A stretch of 43,425 nucleotides of DNA. Source: Simkaniaceae bacterium. GTDB taxonomy: Bacteria > Chlamydiota > Chlamydiia > Chlamydiales > Simkaniaceae. Shown here in pieces: positions 16,324 through 24,947 of this stretch. The stretch covers positions 1-43,425 of the forward strand of contig JAGOSM010000010.1 of NCBI GenBank assembly GCA_018062315.1, read 5' to 3'. The position numbers and the translations under genes are program-made. The notes under the pieces were generated by a model, which saw nothing but the letters and a program-made list of their open reading frames with translations, was not told where the DNA came from and did no database searches. Each line of letters starts with the position of its first letter. Position 1 is the stretch's first letter.

Positions 16324-17157
16324 TACCCATTTAGGAACTGTTTTTTTCCAGGTAAATGTCCAGCCGGGATTGTCGTAAAATCCTTTATGCATGAGGTAGC
16401 GGAAAATCCCAAGAGCTACTCCTGATACGAGGAACACCAAGGAGACAATGGGGGGAACGGGGCATAAGCAAAGGGTAAGTCCAATGAGAGAAATTGAAAG
16501 GGTGGCAAGGCCAAGAGAATGAAAATAGATCCGTTTTTTAGATTGAACATCGATCATCTTGACGATTCTTTTTGCCCACTTATTTCCATCGTAGGTATCC
16601 CAAAATTTCATCGGGGCGTAATATTTTTGAAGCATTACAGGAACATCTCTTGCGATTTGTTCTGCAGCAAAAGGTCTTAAAAGGCGCATCAATTTGGTCA
16701 TTTTAGCAGTTTTTTTACTTTCATCTACATTGAGGTATTTTTTTGAAAGCCAGCGCATTTTTTGCTCGAGGGAAGGTTGGGCATGAAATTTTTTGAGGAA
16801 CTTTTTCTGCCTATAAATATGAACTCCCTCAATAATGAGTTCAATGACGCATAGGACAATCCCAAAGACAGTAGCGACTTTTGCAAAGGTGCTAAAACGG
16901 CGAGCTGAAACAAGCCCCCCCTTCATCCCCACCTCTAAATTTTGCCCAATAGAGTTGGCTGCATTAAAGGGCATTCCCACGGTGCGGATGGTGGCATCAG
17001 TTAAAGATTGTCTATCATTACAACTCAGAGCTCCTCTAATATTTTGTATACTTGCAAAAAGATCAAAGGGAAGGGTTAAAAGATTTCCTGTGCCCGGGAT
17101 GTTGGGCATGGCAGGGGTTTCATAAGGATGATGAGTGTAAACTGGCGCAATTCCCAT
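16225..17157 (-). CDS. Chlamydial-type membrane protein with bilobed hydrophobic domain (Inc-like), function unknown
   Basis: The 310-residue product matches no family I know. It has one hydrophobic segment near residues 93-113 (FGIVLCVIELIIEGVHIY) and a pair of closely spaced helices around 220-262. That two-lobed pattern is a common mark of chlamydial inclusion membrane (Inc) proteins secreted by the type III system. Between them lies a basic region rich in Lys and Arg. The N terminus has no signal peptide. The last 33 codons are antisense to the end of proC. Inclusion-membrane location is an inference from topology only; an ordinary inner-membrane protein is equally possible. Confidence 0.6.
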   Translation of the reverse strand: MGIAPVYTHHPYETPAMPNIPGTGNLLTLPFDLFASIQNIRGALSCNDRQSLTDATIRTVGMPFNAANSIGQNLEVGMKGGLVSARRFSTFAKVATVFGIVLCVIELIIEGVHIYRQKKFLKKFHAQPSLEQKMRWLSKKYLNVDESKKTAKMTKLMRLLRPFAAEQIARDVPVMLQKYYAPMKFWDTYDGNKWAKRIVKMIDVQSKKRIYFHSLGLATLSISLIGLTLCLCPVPPIVSLVFLVSGVALGIFRYLMHKGFYDNPGWTFTWKKTVPKWVLKVTGCHDSLNDPRTNPALFHFYNPSNSRSSG

Positions 17158-17176
17158 CCTTTCATTTTATCACATA

Positions 17177-17935
17177 ATGGAGATATGTTGTATGTTTAGG
17201 TTTTTATTTATGGTTTTGTTGTGTTCTTTTTGTTTTTGTAATTATATAGAAAAGGATTTCAATTATATAATTTCGAAAAATATGAACGGATTCACTCCTG
17301 AATTGTTAAGATTGCATTTTAAACTTTATGCGGGGTACGTCAAAAATACGAATGATCTTCTCCAGGCTCTCAAAGGAATTGATGATACGACTTTGGCATA
17401 CGGTGCTCTCAAAAGAAGACTTGGATTTGAATGGGATGGGATGAGGTTACATGAGCTTTATTTTGAAAATCTTGGGGGAGATGGTAAGGTGAATAAAGAA
17501 GGATCTTTGTATCAGGCTTTAGTGGCTGAGTGGGGATCTTATGAAAAGTGGGTTCAAAATTTTAAAACGATGGGAATGATGAGGGGGGTGGGTTGGGTGA
17601 TTCTTTACGAAGATCCAGTAACCTCTTCTCTTTATAACGTATGGGTAGAAGATCATGAAATGGGGCACCTTGCAGGGGCCACCCCTCTTCTTGTAATGGA
17701 TGTGTGGGAGCATGCCTATCTGACCGAATATGGGTTAAATCGGACAGGATATATCAAAGCTTTTTTTGAAAACATCGATTGGACTGTTGTTGACAAACGA
17801 AAAGGGCTAAAAGAGTTAGAGAAGAAAGAAGTGCCATCATCCCTCCAGGGAAGAAGTGAGAGGAAGTGGCAAAGCGATAGACAAAAAAGCAGTCCAAAGC
17901 AAACACCACCCCAACCCGTACCGTCATCGGTGTAG
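17177..17935 (+). CDS. Exported Fe/Mn superoxide-dismutase-family protein
   Basis: The core resembles Fe/Mn SODs. LRLHFKLYAGYV carries the first metal His, MRLHELYFENLGG the second, and LVMDVWEHAY the D-x3-H pair, so all four ligands are present. The conserved GVGWVILYEDP and the alpha/beta C-terminal domain also fit. Unusually, it begins with a signal-peptide-like segment (MFRFLFMVLLCSFCFC, starting at the ATG at 17192 or the upstream ATG at 17177), so the protein should be exported. The last 60 residues are polar, rich in Lys/Pro/Ser and beyond the SOD fold. They are coded by DNA antisense to the TMEM14 gene (182-bp overlap). Activity as SOD is likely but untested; some relatives are SOD-like only. 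Confidence 0.75.
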   Translation: MEICCMFRFLFMVLLCSFCFCNYIEKDFNYIISKNMNGFTPELLRLHFKLYAGYVKNTNDLLQALKGIDDTTLAYGALKRRLGFEWDGMRLHELYFENLGGDGKVNKEGSLYQALVAEWGSYEKWVQNFKTMGMMRGVGWVILYEDPVTSSLYNVWVEDHEMGHLAGATPLLVMDVWEHAYLTEYGLNRTGYIKAFFENIDWTVVDKRKGLKELEKKEVPSSLQGRSERKWQSDRQKSSPKQTPPQPVPSSV

Positions 17936-18071
17936 TCAAAAGGAGGAGTGCCGCGAGGCTACTTGCAAGGAGAGACATGGTGCTTCCCGCCTTAAGAAAG
18001 CCGACAAGGCCTCCGACGAAAACGAGAAGTGCGTAAAGGTTAAGGATAAAAATAGGTTTAATTTTGGCCAT
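17754..18071 (-). CDS. TMEM14/UPF0136-family small membrane protein
   Basis: The 105-residue product has four hydrophobic helices and the family feature near the N terminus, YALLVFVGGLVGFLKAGS, followed by SMSLLASS-type small residues, a second pair of helices, and FFPGGMMALLS (family x-F-x-P-A-G-L-M-A). TMEM14 proteins are small four-helix membrane proteins. The mitochondrial member TMEM14C helps porphyrin transport and a plant member moves fatty acids, but bacterial members are uncharacterised. It converges on and overlaps the SOD-family gene by 182 bp. The strong family match shows this reading frame is real and not a shadow. Confidence 0.75.
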   Translation of the reverse strand: MAKIKPIFILNLYALLVFVGGLVGFLKAGSTMSLLASSLAALLLLTTPMTVRVGVVFALDCFFVYRFATSSHFFPGGMMALLSSLTLLALFVCQQQSNRCFQKKL

Positions 18072-18111
18072 AAGGACATTCTGCCTTATGGCCCGATTTT
18101 AATCTAGAGCT

Positions 18112-20769
18112 CTAGGCAGATCCGGCACCCGCACCCGCACCGGCGGCTGTTGTCATTTCTTGAAAAAGATGTGTGTAATCTTTAATCCGCTGATCCCAGC
18201 TAAAGTGTTCAAATCCCCTTCTCTGGACTTCTCGATAAAATGTAGACTTTTGTTCGTGGCTAAGACCAATCATAAAATCTAAGAGGTCTCTAAATCCTTG
18301 TTCAATATCATAGTGATTAAGAGGCATTCCGCGAACTCTTGTGGCATCATCTCGTGCACCGATAGGTACAAAAGAATTCACAAAGCCACCCACTTGAGTG
18401 TAAGCCCCTGTCATCCCTTCTTTAAATCCTTCGAGCTGAGTTAAACCACAAGGTTCATAACTAGAGAGGTAGGCTCCTACTGTTGCTGCTTTTCTAGCAA
18501 GAGGCCCAATCCTACCATTTTGTTGATAGTGAAGTTTGCCATCTTCATCTTTATAGTCTCGAATAATGATCGCTTGTTGTCCTCTTGCAAGGTATTCAAG
18601 TTCATCGAGATGCAGTGATGCTGTTTCATCCGGATCAGTCCCCATACAAATAAAGACGGCCCCTTTCTCGAGAGCTGCCTTCATCGCATGTTTAAGATGT
18701 TCAGTCCCTTTTTGAGTCGAATCGTACCTTCCTACATAAAGGACGATTTCTTTATTTCTTAAATCGATATGAGGCCATCTTGTTCCCCCATCAAAGCCTT
18801 GCAGAATAGTTGTGAGATCGGCTGCTGCTTGTTGTTTTTCTGCATAGAGATCTCTTCTTTCCTCGGTAGGCGGTGTCATTGTGACGCCATTAAGGATCCC
18901 TCTAAAAGTTCCTCGTGTGGCTCTTTCTCTTAAAAGGGGAACAAAGGAATCCCCAGCCCCGTCAAGAAGTTCTTGGGCGTATTGAGGAGAAACAGTGATG
19001 ACTTGATCTGCAAATTGAATTGCAGAGCCCATAGAGGAGCGTTTTGCGTGAGTAGAAAGTCCTGCACTCACAAGGAGAGGAGCGTCTTTAAACCAGCCCT
19101 GGGCAGCAAGTCCTGCATTGTGGATCACAAAAGCTGTAGGAGGGAGCTCCCCTCCAAAAAAGGAAGCAGAGTAGCGGTTAGCAAGAAGTTCTGGAACAAA
19201 TCCCGCATGCCAATCATTCAAGATCACTGCATTAAAATCCCGCTTTCTTGCTTCAATATAGGCTGCTGAGGTGCTAGAAAAGTGAAGAAATCTCTCCTCT
19301 TGCCTTTCGTCATAAGGATTTCCGTGGACATCGTAAAGGGCATACGCTCCAGTATCTTGGATAAGATCATAGTTGATAGTACCCCGTACTTCCCTTTTGA
19401 TATCTGATTCAAAATCGATATGATTAAAGCGATGTCTTAAAACAAAATGGTCTACCTTGGTGGCTGTCCTGCTTTGAGCAAGGTCAGGAAGTAAAACGGT
19501 GACCTGATAGCCTTTAGTGACTAAACTTTCTGCAATTTCCTGGGTATAGGTTCCAAGGCCCCCTTTAGAAAAAATGCCTTTGCATTCAGCAGACACGATG
19601 AGAACATGCATTCTTTCAAGGGAAATGCTTGTTTTTGGTCTTTCTGTACAAGGGGAAGTATCAAGTGCTCTATACTCTGTCATGACTTGAGTCAAAAGGT
19701 AAGACCAAACTAGGTGCTGAAGCTCAGCTTCAGGAGATTTAGATAATCTGAACAACGGAAAGATAATGGCATGTTTAATAGCGTTATCTAAGTGGTATAG
19801 GTCCTGTGGACGCTCTTTAAAAGCAACGAGAGTTTGCCATATTTCACAAATGTCTTGTTTTGCTTTTAAAACGGCTTTTATCGCTTTAAGTTGATCAATA
19901 GTGATGAGATCTGGGTATTGTGAGATAAAAAACCAAGCATTTTCCTTAGCCCCAGGAATTTTATCTACTAAGAGTGGATAAAGAGAGCCTTTCATAGCCT
20001 TATTAAGATGATCAATTTCTGTGCGGTAGCCTTCATAATCAAGAATATGACCTGTGCTGTTTCGGGATTGTAGAATGCCTATTAAGTGATCCGCTGCATC
20101 AATTCCTGCTTGAAGGGAAGATGGGGTATCTGGAGGTAATGGATAGGATGGTATTATGGGTGTTGCGATTATTTGTCTAGTTGTAATCATCTGTTTGAAT
20201 TGTTGCAACTGAGTGGATAGCTCTACAGGTTCCATGCTTTGAATGATTTGATCAATAAGGGAAACATAAGAACTATTAAAGCTATAAAATAGGGAGTCGA
20301 TTGTGATTGGGGAAATAGCCTCTCGAATGGCTGGAGGAAGCTTGCCTGAGAGCGTGGTTACACGACCTGAATCTTCCCTAAAGAGAGCTTCTTTTAACTC
20401 GGTTAACGTCGCTATAATATCTCTGTTATTCCAATCTCCTTCTGGAGGAGTAAAATCTATCAATGGTTTTCCAAAAACAGCGGATTGAATTCTTTCGATT
20501 TCTCGCTGAAGGTGGGGACGGAGGTTCTCCGAGAAGTGGAGTAGTAGATTACCTTCGGCTTTGAGGAGATGAGGGCCGTAGAACCTTTCTATTTCATTTA
20601 GAACTAAAGGATGGTCGGGGTTTTGTATGGTACTTTTGAAAATTTCAGTGGCAAGTCGGTCAAGGCGGGGGAGTGGTTTTCCGTTAAGGGTTCTAAATCG
20701 GGCTTTTTGGACCTCTGGTCCGAATGGCTCCCTTGTAATTAGATTAGTAGTAGGTTCCATATTTAACAT
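18112..20769 (-). CDS. GT5 starch/glycogen-synthase-like glycosyltransferase with long N-terminal extension
   Basis: Residues from about 387 onward are a GT5 glycosyltransferase like GlgA. They contain MHVLIVSAECKGIFSKGGLG (the ADP-glucose-binding K-x-G-G-L element, here K-G-G-L), FNAVILNDWHAGFVPELL, AFVIHNAGLAAQG, YVGRYDSTQKGTEHL, and SSYEPCGLTQLEGF (the E-P-C-G-L-x-Q catalytic motif). Normal GlgA is about 480 residues. Here roughly 385 extra, mainly helical and polar residues precede the catalytic part; I do not recognise them. The C terminus ends in an Ala/Gly repeat. The protein should add glucose from a nucleotide sugar to an alpha-1,4-glucan. The extension may direct secretion or glucan binding; that is inference. 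ATG starts at 20769 and 20760 are both possible. Confidence 0.85.
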   Translation of the reverse strand: MLNMEPTTNLITREPFGPEVQKARFRTLNGKPLPRLDRLATEIFKSTIQNPDHPLVLNEIERFYGPHLLKAEGNLLLHFSENLRPHLQREIERIQSAVFGKPLIDFTPPEGDWNNRDIIATLTELKEALFREDSGRVTTLSGKLPPAIREAISPITIDSLFYSFNSSYVSLIDQIIQSMEPVELSTQLQQFKQMITTRQIIATPIIPSYPLPPDTPSSLQAGIDAADHLIGILQSRNSTGHILDYEGYRTEIDHLNKAMKGSLYPLLVDKIPGAKENAWFFISQYPDLITIDQLKAIKAVLKAKQDICEIWQTLVAFKERPQDLYHLDNAIKHAIIFPLFRLSKSPEAELQHLVWSYLLTQVMTEYRALDTSPCTERPKTSISLERMHVLIVSAECKGIFSKGGLGTYTQEIAESLVTKGYQVTVLLPDLAQSRTATKVDHFVLRHRFNHIDFESDIKREVRGTINYDLIQDTGAYALYDVHGNPYDERQEERFLHFSSTSAAYIEARKRDFNAVILNDWHAGFVPELLANRYSASFFGGELPPTAFVIHNAGLAAQGWFKDAPLLVSAGLSTHAKRSSMGSAIQFADQVITVSPQYAQELLDGAGDSFVPLLRERATRGTFRGILNGVTMTPPTEERRDLYAEKQQAAADLTTILQGFDGGTRWPHIDLRNKEIVLYVGRYDSTQKGTEHLKHAMKAALEKGAVFICMGTDPDETASLHLDELEYLARGQQAIIIRDYKDEDGKLHYQQNGRIGPLARKAATVGAYLSSYEPCGLTQLEGFKEGMTGAYTQVGGFVNSFVPIGARDDATRVRGMPLNHYDIEQGFRDLLDFMIGLSHEQKSTFYREVQRRGFEHFSWDQRIKDYTHLFQEMTTAAGAGAGAGSA

Positions 20770-20858
20770 CCTATTTATATTATTAATAATGATTATACTA
20801 TTAATATATATTTATTTGGAATTAAAAAATAAAATACTATCAATTAATAATTAGATAT

Positions 20859-21437
20859 TTAAGTCGAGGTATTCCACTTAAGTATGGCAGGAGTCTGGTG
20901 TTCATCCCCTAAAATAGAGACCATTCCCGTAGAAAGGACGATATGTTGTCCAAAAAGGAGGGGTTGCCCAAGGTAGACTGCGGTCAGAGCTCTTAGGATA
21001 TGGCCGCTAGAAAAAAGGGCAATAGGTCCCTCAAGTGGAGCTATAAATTCAAGAAATTTTTTACATCGAAGGGTGATCTGATCTAGAGACTCCCCTCCAG
21101 GGGCTCCATGGCTAAAAATGGTCCAATTTGGGTCAATTTGGTGAATTTCCCTCGAAGTCAATCCCTCGTATTGTCCATAATCCCATTCATAGAGGGCTTC
21201 TTTAATCACCCCATCCTCCCTATAACCGGCAAGACGGCAAGTCTCCTGAGCCCGCTTCAGGGGACTTACAAACACATGGGCAAAAGAAGGAAAGGGGTAT
21301 TGTTTCAGGAGTAGTGCCTCTTCTTTCCCCTTGCCAGTTAGGGGAAGGTCTGTACGCCCTGTATGTTTTCCGAGTTTCGACCACTCGGTTTCTCCGTGTC
21401 TAATCAGATAAATTTGCTTCGGGGCAAGCATTTCCAA
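20859..21437 (-). CDS. Histidine-phosphatase (phosphoglycerate-mutase-like) superfamily protein
   Basis: The 192-residue product carries the catalytic LIRHGETEWS near residues 11-20, the second Arg in SPLKRAQET, the acid/base Glu in EWDYGQYEG, and the second catalytic His in FSSGHILRA. This is the arrangement of small broad-range phosphatases such as GpmB, CobC and PhoE. The length is that of a stand-alone domain and too short for cofactor-dependent phosphoglycerate mutase (about 230-250). The natural substrate is unknown. The start overlaps the end of the upstream AsmA-like gene by 38 bp, so they share an operon. Confidence 0.85.
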   Translation of the reverse strand: MEMLAPKQIYLIRHGETEWSKLGKHTGRTDLPLTGKGKEEALLLKQYPFPSFAHVFVSPLKRAQETCRLAGYREDGVIKEALYEWDYGQYEGLTSREIHQIDPNWTIFSHGAPGGESLDQITLRCKKFLEFIAPLEGPIALFSSGHILRALTAVYLGQPLLFGQHIVLSTGMVSILGDEHQTPAILKWNTST

Positions 21438-22116
21438 AAAATCCTTTGAAGAGATTACTAGGTCCTGTAGGAAGGTTTTGCTTAAGGGAGTCCTGAATCA
21501 TATTTTGAATACCCTCTTTGCTAAAGATATTATGCAAAGCTTCCCTCATGATAATTTTCATGACCACGGAAGAGGGAATGCCCCCTTCAGAGCTCACATT
21601 ATCAAGTTCAATTCGTTTAATTTTCTGTAGTTTTTTGGGAGGTGCAGATCCGTCCCTATAGGCAAGTTCAATCGAAAGATTGGTTAAAATGAGCTTTTTA
21701 ATGATCACTTCTTTTTGCCCTTTTTTTGGATCATCTCCTCCAAGATGATTCATAATGGTTGTCCAATTTCCCTGCTTGCTGTTTTTTGAATCAAATTCAA
21801 TCCCTACATAAATGGTATCTAACTCGAGTTTATCGAGAATGATTTTAGGGGCAAAAAAACGGGAAAAAGGGGCATAGATGTCTATCGTAGCGACAGAGAG
21901 GGCTTTAGGCAAGGTATACATAGGAGGATTTTTCACATTCAGGTTATCAATATGAATAAGAGAGGAGGAGAGCTGAAAGGTCTCCATGGTAATGGGTACC
22001 CCTGCTTGTTTAGAGAGCTCTTTTGATACAAGCGTTGGCAAAAGGCTCCATAAAATAAAAAAGGCGAGAATGAGGGCAATGACCAAAGTGATTAAAATTT
22101 TTAAACAGCGACTCAT
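21400..22116 (-). CDS. AsmA-like membrane-anchored protein
   Basis: An N-terminal hydrophobic helix (about residues 5-28) is followed by a LVSKELSKQAGVPITMETFQLS segment and a run of short beta strands (IDNLNVKNPP, IILDKLELDTIYVGIE, IIKKLILTNLSIEL). This is the look of the N-terminal domain of AsmA/TamB-type proteins, which sit in the inner membrane with a periplasmic beta-rich part and affect lipid or outer-membrane homeostasis. At 238 residues it holds only one such domain and then a helical tail. It is the first gene of a two-gene operon with the histidine phosphatase and is divergent from the rRNA methyltransferase gene. Confidence 0.55.
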   Translation of the reverse strand: MSRCLKILITLVIALILAFFILWSLLPTLVSKELSKQAGVPITMETFQLSSSLIHIDNLNVKNPPMYTLPKALSVATIDIYAPFSRFFAPKIILDKLELDTIYVGIEFDSKNSKQGNWTTIMNHLGGDDPKKGQKEVIIKKLILTNLSIELAYRDGSAPPKKLQKIKRIELDNVSSEGGIPSSVVMKIIMREALHNIFSKEGIQNMIQDSLKQNLPTGPSNLFKGFFGNACPEANLSD

Positions 22117-22159
22117 CAGAACCTCGTCTTTTATTATCCAGATATGTAGAATATGGGCT

Positions 22160-22840
22160 ATGAAATGTCAAATGATTCTAGGAAAAAGAGCTTTACTTGA
22201 AGTTTTTCGTTCAGATAAAGAGCGTATTCTTGAAGTTTTCACGGGGAATGACCCTGTCGAATTTCAAAAAATGGGGATGAAAGCAAGGCGGGTGAATAAG
22301 CAGCTTCTTCTTGAAATGGCGGGAACTGAGCATCATCAAGGGGTGGTGGCCCGAGTGGTAAGGCGCCCTTCCCTTCCCCTTTCTTCTTTTTTTGATAAAC
22401 AGCTTCTTTTAGCTTTAGATGGAGTGATCGATCCTCAGAATATGGGAGCTATTTTGCGCACTGCTGAAGGATTTGGGGTAGAAGGGGTCATTTGGTCGAG
22501 AAATCGGTGTTGCGGAATGACACCGGCAGTTTCTAAAGCGAGTGCAGGAGCCTCTGAAGTCATCCCTTTTTCTGAAGTGAGCAATTTAGCAGAAGCCTTG
22601 AGAACTCTCAAGGATGAGGGATTTTCTGTCGCCGTTGCCGACATGGGGGGCGATGAGGGGGTTAATTTTCCAGATAAACTCATCCTCGTTATGGGGTCAG
22701 AAGAGAAGGGGGTTCAGCCCCTCATTCGAAAGATGGCCGATTGGGTTGTGGGGATTACCATGAGGGGACAGATCAGCTCTTTAAATGTCTCAGTAGCTAC
22801 CGCTGTTTTTTTAGATAGATATTGTTCCCGTATCAAATAA
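22160..22840 (+). CDS. SpoU/TrmH-family RNA 2'-O-methyltransferase, RlmB-like
   Basis: The SPOUT motifs are clear: LDGVIDPQNMGAILRTAEGF (motif 1, with the catalytic N and R), LVMGSEEKGVQPL (motif 2) and ISSLNVSVATAVFL (motif 3). The N-terminal LGKRALLEVFRS and the QLLLEMAGTEHHQGVVA stretch form the substrate-binding domain seen in RlmB, which methylates G2251 of 23S rRNA with SAM. Other TrmH-family targets are possible. I take the ATG at 22160 (MKCQMILGKRA) because the open frame upstream to 21986 is antisense to the AsmA-like gene. The result is 226 residues, normal for the family. Confidence 0.85.
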   Translation: MKCQMILGKRALLEVFRSDKERILEVFTGNDPVEFQKMGMKARRVNKQLLLEMAGTEHHQGVVARVVRRPSLPLSSFFDKQLLLALDGVIDPQNMGAILRTAEGFGVEGVIWSRNRCCGMTPAVSKASAGASEVIPFSEVSNLAEALRTLKDEGFSVAVADMGGDEGVNFPDKLILVMGSEEKGVQPLIRKMADWVVGITMRGQISSLNVSVATAVFLDRYCSRIK

Positions 22841-22867
22841 TTAATGATGTATGATAGTTGGTGATAT

Positions 22868-24646
22868 ATGATCAACTATGTTTTTTATTCTATTTATTTG
22901 ATGCTTCTTCTTACTATCAATCTGACGCACGTTTGCATGCTCGCTCCGATTCCCTTTTTTATTGCAGAAGCGTGCTTGCAAAGTGTGTTTGAGATGGCTC
23001 TGATTGCCTACTTGGGGAGCTTTATCAAAAGTAAGATGGGGGGGTTAATTTACATAGGGGGAGCGTTCCTTCTCCTCATGATTCATCTCATTGATTTTAT
23101 TTTGGCAAGGGTGATGAGCATGAATTTTTGGTTCACCCTCGATCTGATGCTTGAAGAATCGCTCGAAAATTTTATAGAAATGCTTCTTCTAACTGGGGTA
23201 CCGCCATTGACTTGGGGACTCTTATTTGTTGGATCGGCTTCTCTTTTGATTATTCTTTCTTTTGTCGTGCATAGAATGAGTTTTCGTTCAGGTCGTTTAG
23301 TCAAAAGAGAGGTGTTTTTTCGCCTGTTGTGTGTTTTGCCTTTAGCTTCGTTATTTCTAGGTCTTGGGAAACTCCCTTCACCTTACGAATATCAAAAGGG
23401 GGTTGAAACCCTCCCTTTTAAACATTCCCTTGTTGTGCAGAATCTGCCCCAGCTCCAATTAAATGAATCCCTACATATTTTCCCAAAAAACACGCAGCAA
23501 GTGACTCCTTTAACAAAAAAACCGAATCTCTACCTTGTGATTTCAGAGAGCTTACGTGAAGATTATTTGACTGAAGAGACAGCTCCTTCCCTAGTTCAGT
23601 TTAGAAATGAAAATATCAAGGTGTCTCGTACTTTTTCTAATGCAAATGCGACCCATAATTCCTGGTTTTCTATTTTCCACTCGAGGTTACCCTTTCATTG
23701 GCAATCGACAAATTCAGGGAGCGTTCCTTTAGTTAAACTTAAGGAAATGGGATACAAGGTGAGGGTGTATTCCTCTGCCCAGTTGAAGTATTACCATATG
23801 GATCAGAATCTGTTTGGTGAAAACCTTTCTCTCATCGATCACTTTCAGAGTTTCCCCCATTATCCCCCCCATGAAGCGTGGTTAAGTGATGCGGCTGCTG
23901 TGGAGCATATGATGAATGATCTCGATATCCATCGAGAGGGGACGGTTTTCATTGTTTTCCTTGATGCAACCCATTTTGAGTACAGCTGGCCATCTCATTT
24001 TCCGATTAAATTTACCCCTGTAGATCGGGATAAAACCCATATTCGCCTCTCAAGTCGGGATAAAGAGACTGCTTTTATTGAAAATCGGTACAAAAATTCC
24101 ATTTCTTATGCAGATCACCTCATGGGACTGTTTTTTGGAGCCTTAAAAAGTAAAGGTCTTTATGAAGAGGCGATGATTGTATTCACCGGAGATCATGGAG
24201 AAGAGTTTTACGAAGAAGGGCACCTTTTCCACGCATCTCATTTAAGTGCAATGCAGATCTCTCCCCCTATTTATTATAAGCTAGGGGATAATAGCCGCTA
24301 TCATGCCCTTCCTATAAAACCTCAAATGACCTCTCATATCGATATCTTTCCCACCTTATTTGATGCCCTCGGTGCTCAAAATTTAGAGTTAGATGGACAA
24401 TCTCTATTTGCAGAAAATAGATGGCCTTATGTTGTTGTGACTCGGTATCACGGAGCAAGAGCTCCCTTTGAATTTTGTTTGATTGATGGGATGCAAAAAG
24501 TGACTTTTCGATTTCTCGATCGTAAAAAGATTTTTTCATCTAAAAAGCTAGAGGTAGTGTCCATTCAAAATATGGAAGACAAACACCTTAACAATTTCAA
24601 TATCAAGGACTTCGATCTTGCTTTGCAAAAATTATTTTGCAAGTAA
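22868..24646 (+). CDS. Inner-membrane sulfatase-fold protein (YejM/LtaS/EptA-like)
   Basis: The first 180 residues hold about five membrane helices. From residue 220 on the product is an alkaline-phosphatase/sulfatase-fold domain. KPNLYLVISESLREDYL gives the first metal-binding acidic residue, SNANATHNSWFSIF contains the candidate catalytic Thr, and FTGDHGEEFYEEGHLFHAS supplies the D-H and later His metal ligands. This plan is shared by lipoteichoic-acid synthases, phosphoethanolamine transferases and YejM/PbgA, a regulator of LPS synthesis. With a DUF3413-like membrane part, YejM is the nearest comparison I can make by eye. Lipid-head-group chemistry or envelope regulation is likely. Its last codons overlap a palindrome just upstream of trpR. 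Confidence 0.75.
   Translation: MINYVFYSIYLMLLLTINLTHVCMLAPIPFFIAEACLQSVFEMALIAYLGSFIKSKMGGLIYIGGAFLLLMIHLIDFILARVMSMNFWFTLDLMLEESLENFIEMLLLTGVPPLTWGLLFVGSASLLIILSFVVHRMSFRSGRLVKREVFFRLLCVLPLASLFLGLGKLPSPYEYQKGVETLPFKHSLVVQNLPQLQLNESLHIFPKNTQQVTPLTKKPNLYLVISESLREDYLTEETAPSLVQFRNENIKVSRTFSNANATHNSWFSIFHSRLPFHWQSTNSGSVPLVKLKEMGYKVRVYSSAQLKYYHMDQNLFGENLSLIDHFQSFPHYPPHEAWLSDAAAVEHMMNDLDIHREGTVFIVFLDATHFEYSWPSHFPIKFTPVDRDKTHIRLSSRDKETAFIENRYKNSISYADHLMGLFFGALKSKGLYEEAMIVFTGDHGEEFYEEGHLFHASHLSAMQISPPIYYKLGDNSRYHALPIKPQMTSHIDIFPTLFDALGAQNLELDGQSLFAENRWPYVVVTRYHGARAPFEFCLIDGMQKVTFRFLDRKKIFSSKKLEVVSIQNMEDKHLNNFNIKDFDLALQKLFCK
24623..24642. promoter_or_regulatory. Palindrome upstream of trpR
   Basis: TTGCAAAA (24623-24630) and TTTTGCAA (24635-24642) form a perfect 8-bp inverted repeat with a 4-nt spacer, in the last codons of the sulfatase-fold gene. 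It lies where a -35 region for trpR is expected, with AT-rich TAATAAT following at about the right distance. It could be part of the promoter or a weak terminator; I cannot decide. Confidence 0.4.
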
Positions 24647-24649
24647 TAA

Positions 24650-24670
24650 TGTAATGGTGTAACATTACAC
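24650..24670 (+). promoter_or_regulatory. Candidate TrpR operator
   Basis: Two overlapping inverted repeats fill the gap before trpR: TGTAATG-6 nt-CATTACA (24650-24669), and GTGTAA-2 nt-TTACAC (24657-24670), which ends directly before the trpR ATG. TrpR repressors bind short palindromes over their promoters and regulate their own gene. The site would put trpR and the whole biosynthetic operon under tryptophan control. The sequence is not the E. coli consensus, so the assignment rests on position and symmetry. Confidence 0.6.
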
Positions 24671-24671
24671 T

Positions 24672-24947
24672 ATGACAGGATGGGAAGATTTTCTTTTTTT
24701 ATGTTCCGAATGCACCACTTCTCATCAATTAGATGAGCTCTTTTCTCTTTTTCTTACTCTTGAAGAAAAAGAGGATATTGGTAAACGGGTTCTTCTTGTG
24801 AAGAATCTTATGGCAAAGAAGCTTTCTCAACGGGATATTGCTCAAAAATGTCATGTTTCTATTGCTAAGATTACGAGGGGGTCTAATGCATTAAAAATGA
24901 TTAGTCAAGGATTGAAGGAGTTTATTTCTCGATGTTTCAACAAATAA
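24672..24947 (+). CDS. trpR: Trp operon repressor
   Basis: The 91-residue helical product is a TrpR-family repressor. The region LFSLFLTLEEKEDIGKRVLL matches the dimerisation helices, and LSQRDIAQKCHVSIAKITRG (residues 51-70) is the helix-turn-helix, close to the E. coli LSQRELKNELGAGIATITRG. L-tryptophan acts as corepressor in the family. It is the first gene of the operon, overlapping trpE by 16 bp, the arrangement known from chlamydiae, so it is autoregulated. The operator candidate ends at its start codon. Confidence 0.9.
   Translation: MTGWEDFLFLCSECTTSHQLDELFSLFLTLEEKEDIGKRVLLVKNLMAKKLSQRDIAQKCHVSIAKITRGSNALKMISQGLKEFISRCFNK

Noticed and set aside
21986-22159. Extended N terminus of the rRNA methyltransferase
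   Set aside because: The extra 58 codons are antisense to the AsmA-like gene start and do not resemble the family; the ATG at 22160 fits RlmB-like length.
24630-24680. trp attenuator with Trp-rich leader peptide
   Set aside because: There is only a 25-bp gap before trpR and no leader frame with Trp codons; regulation by the TrpR operator is enough.
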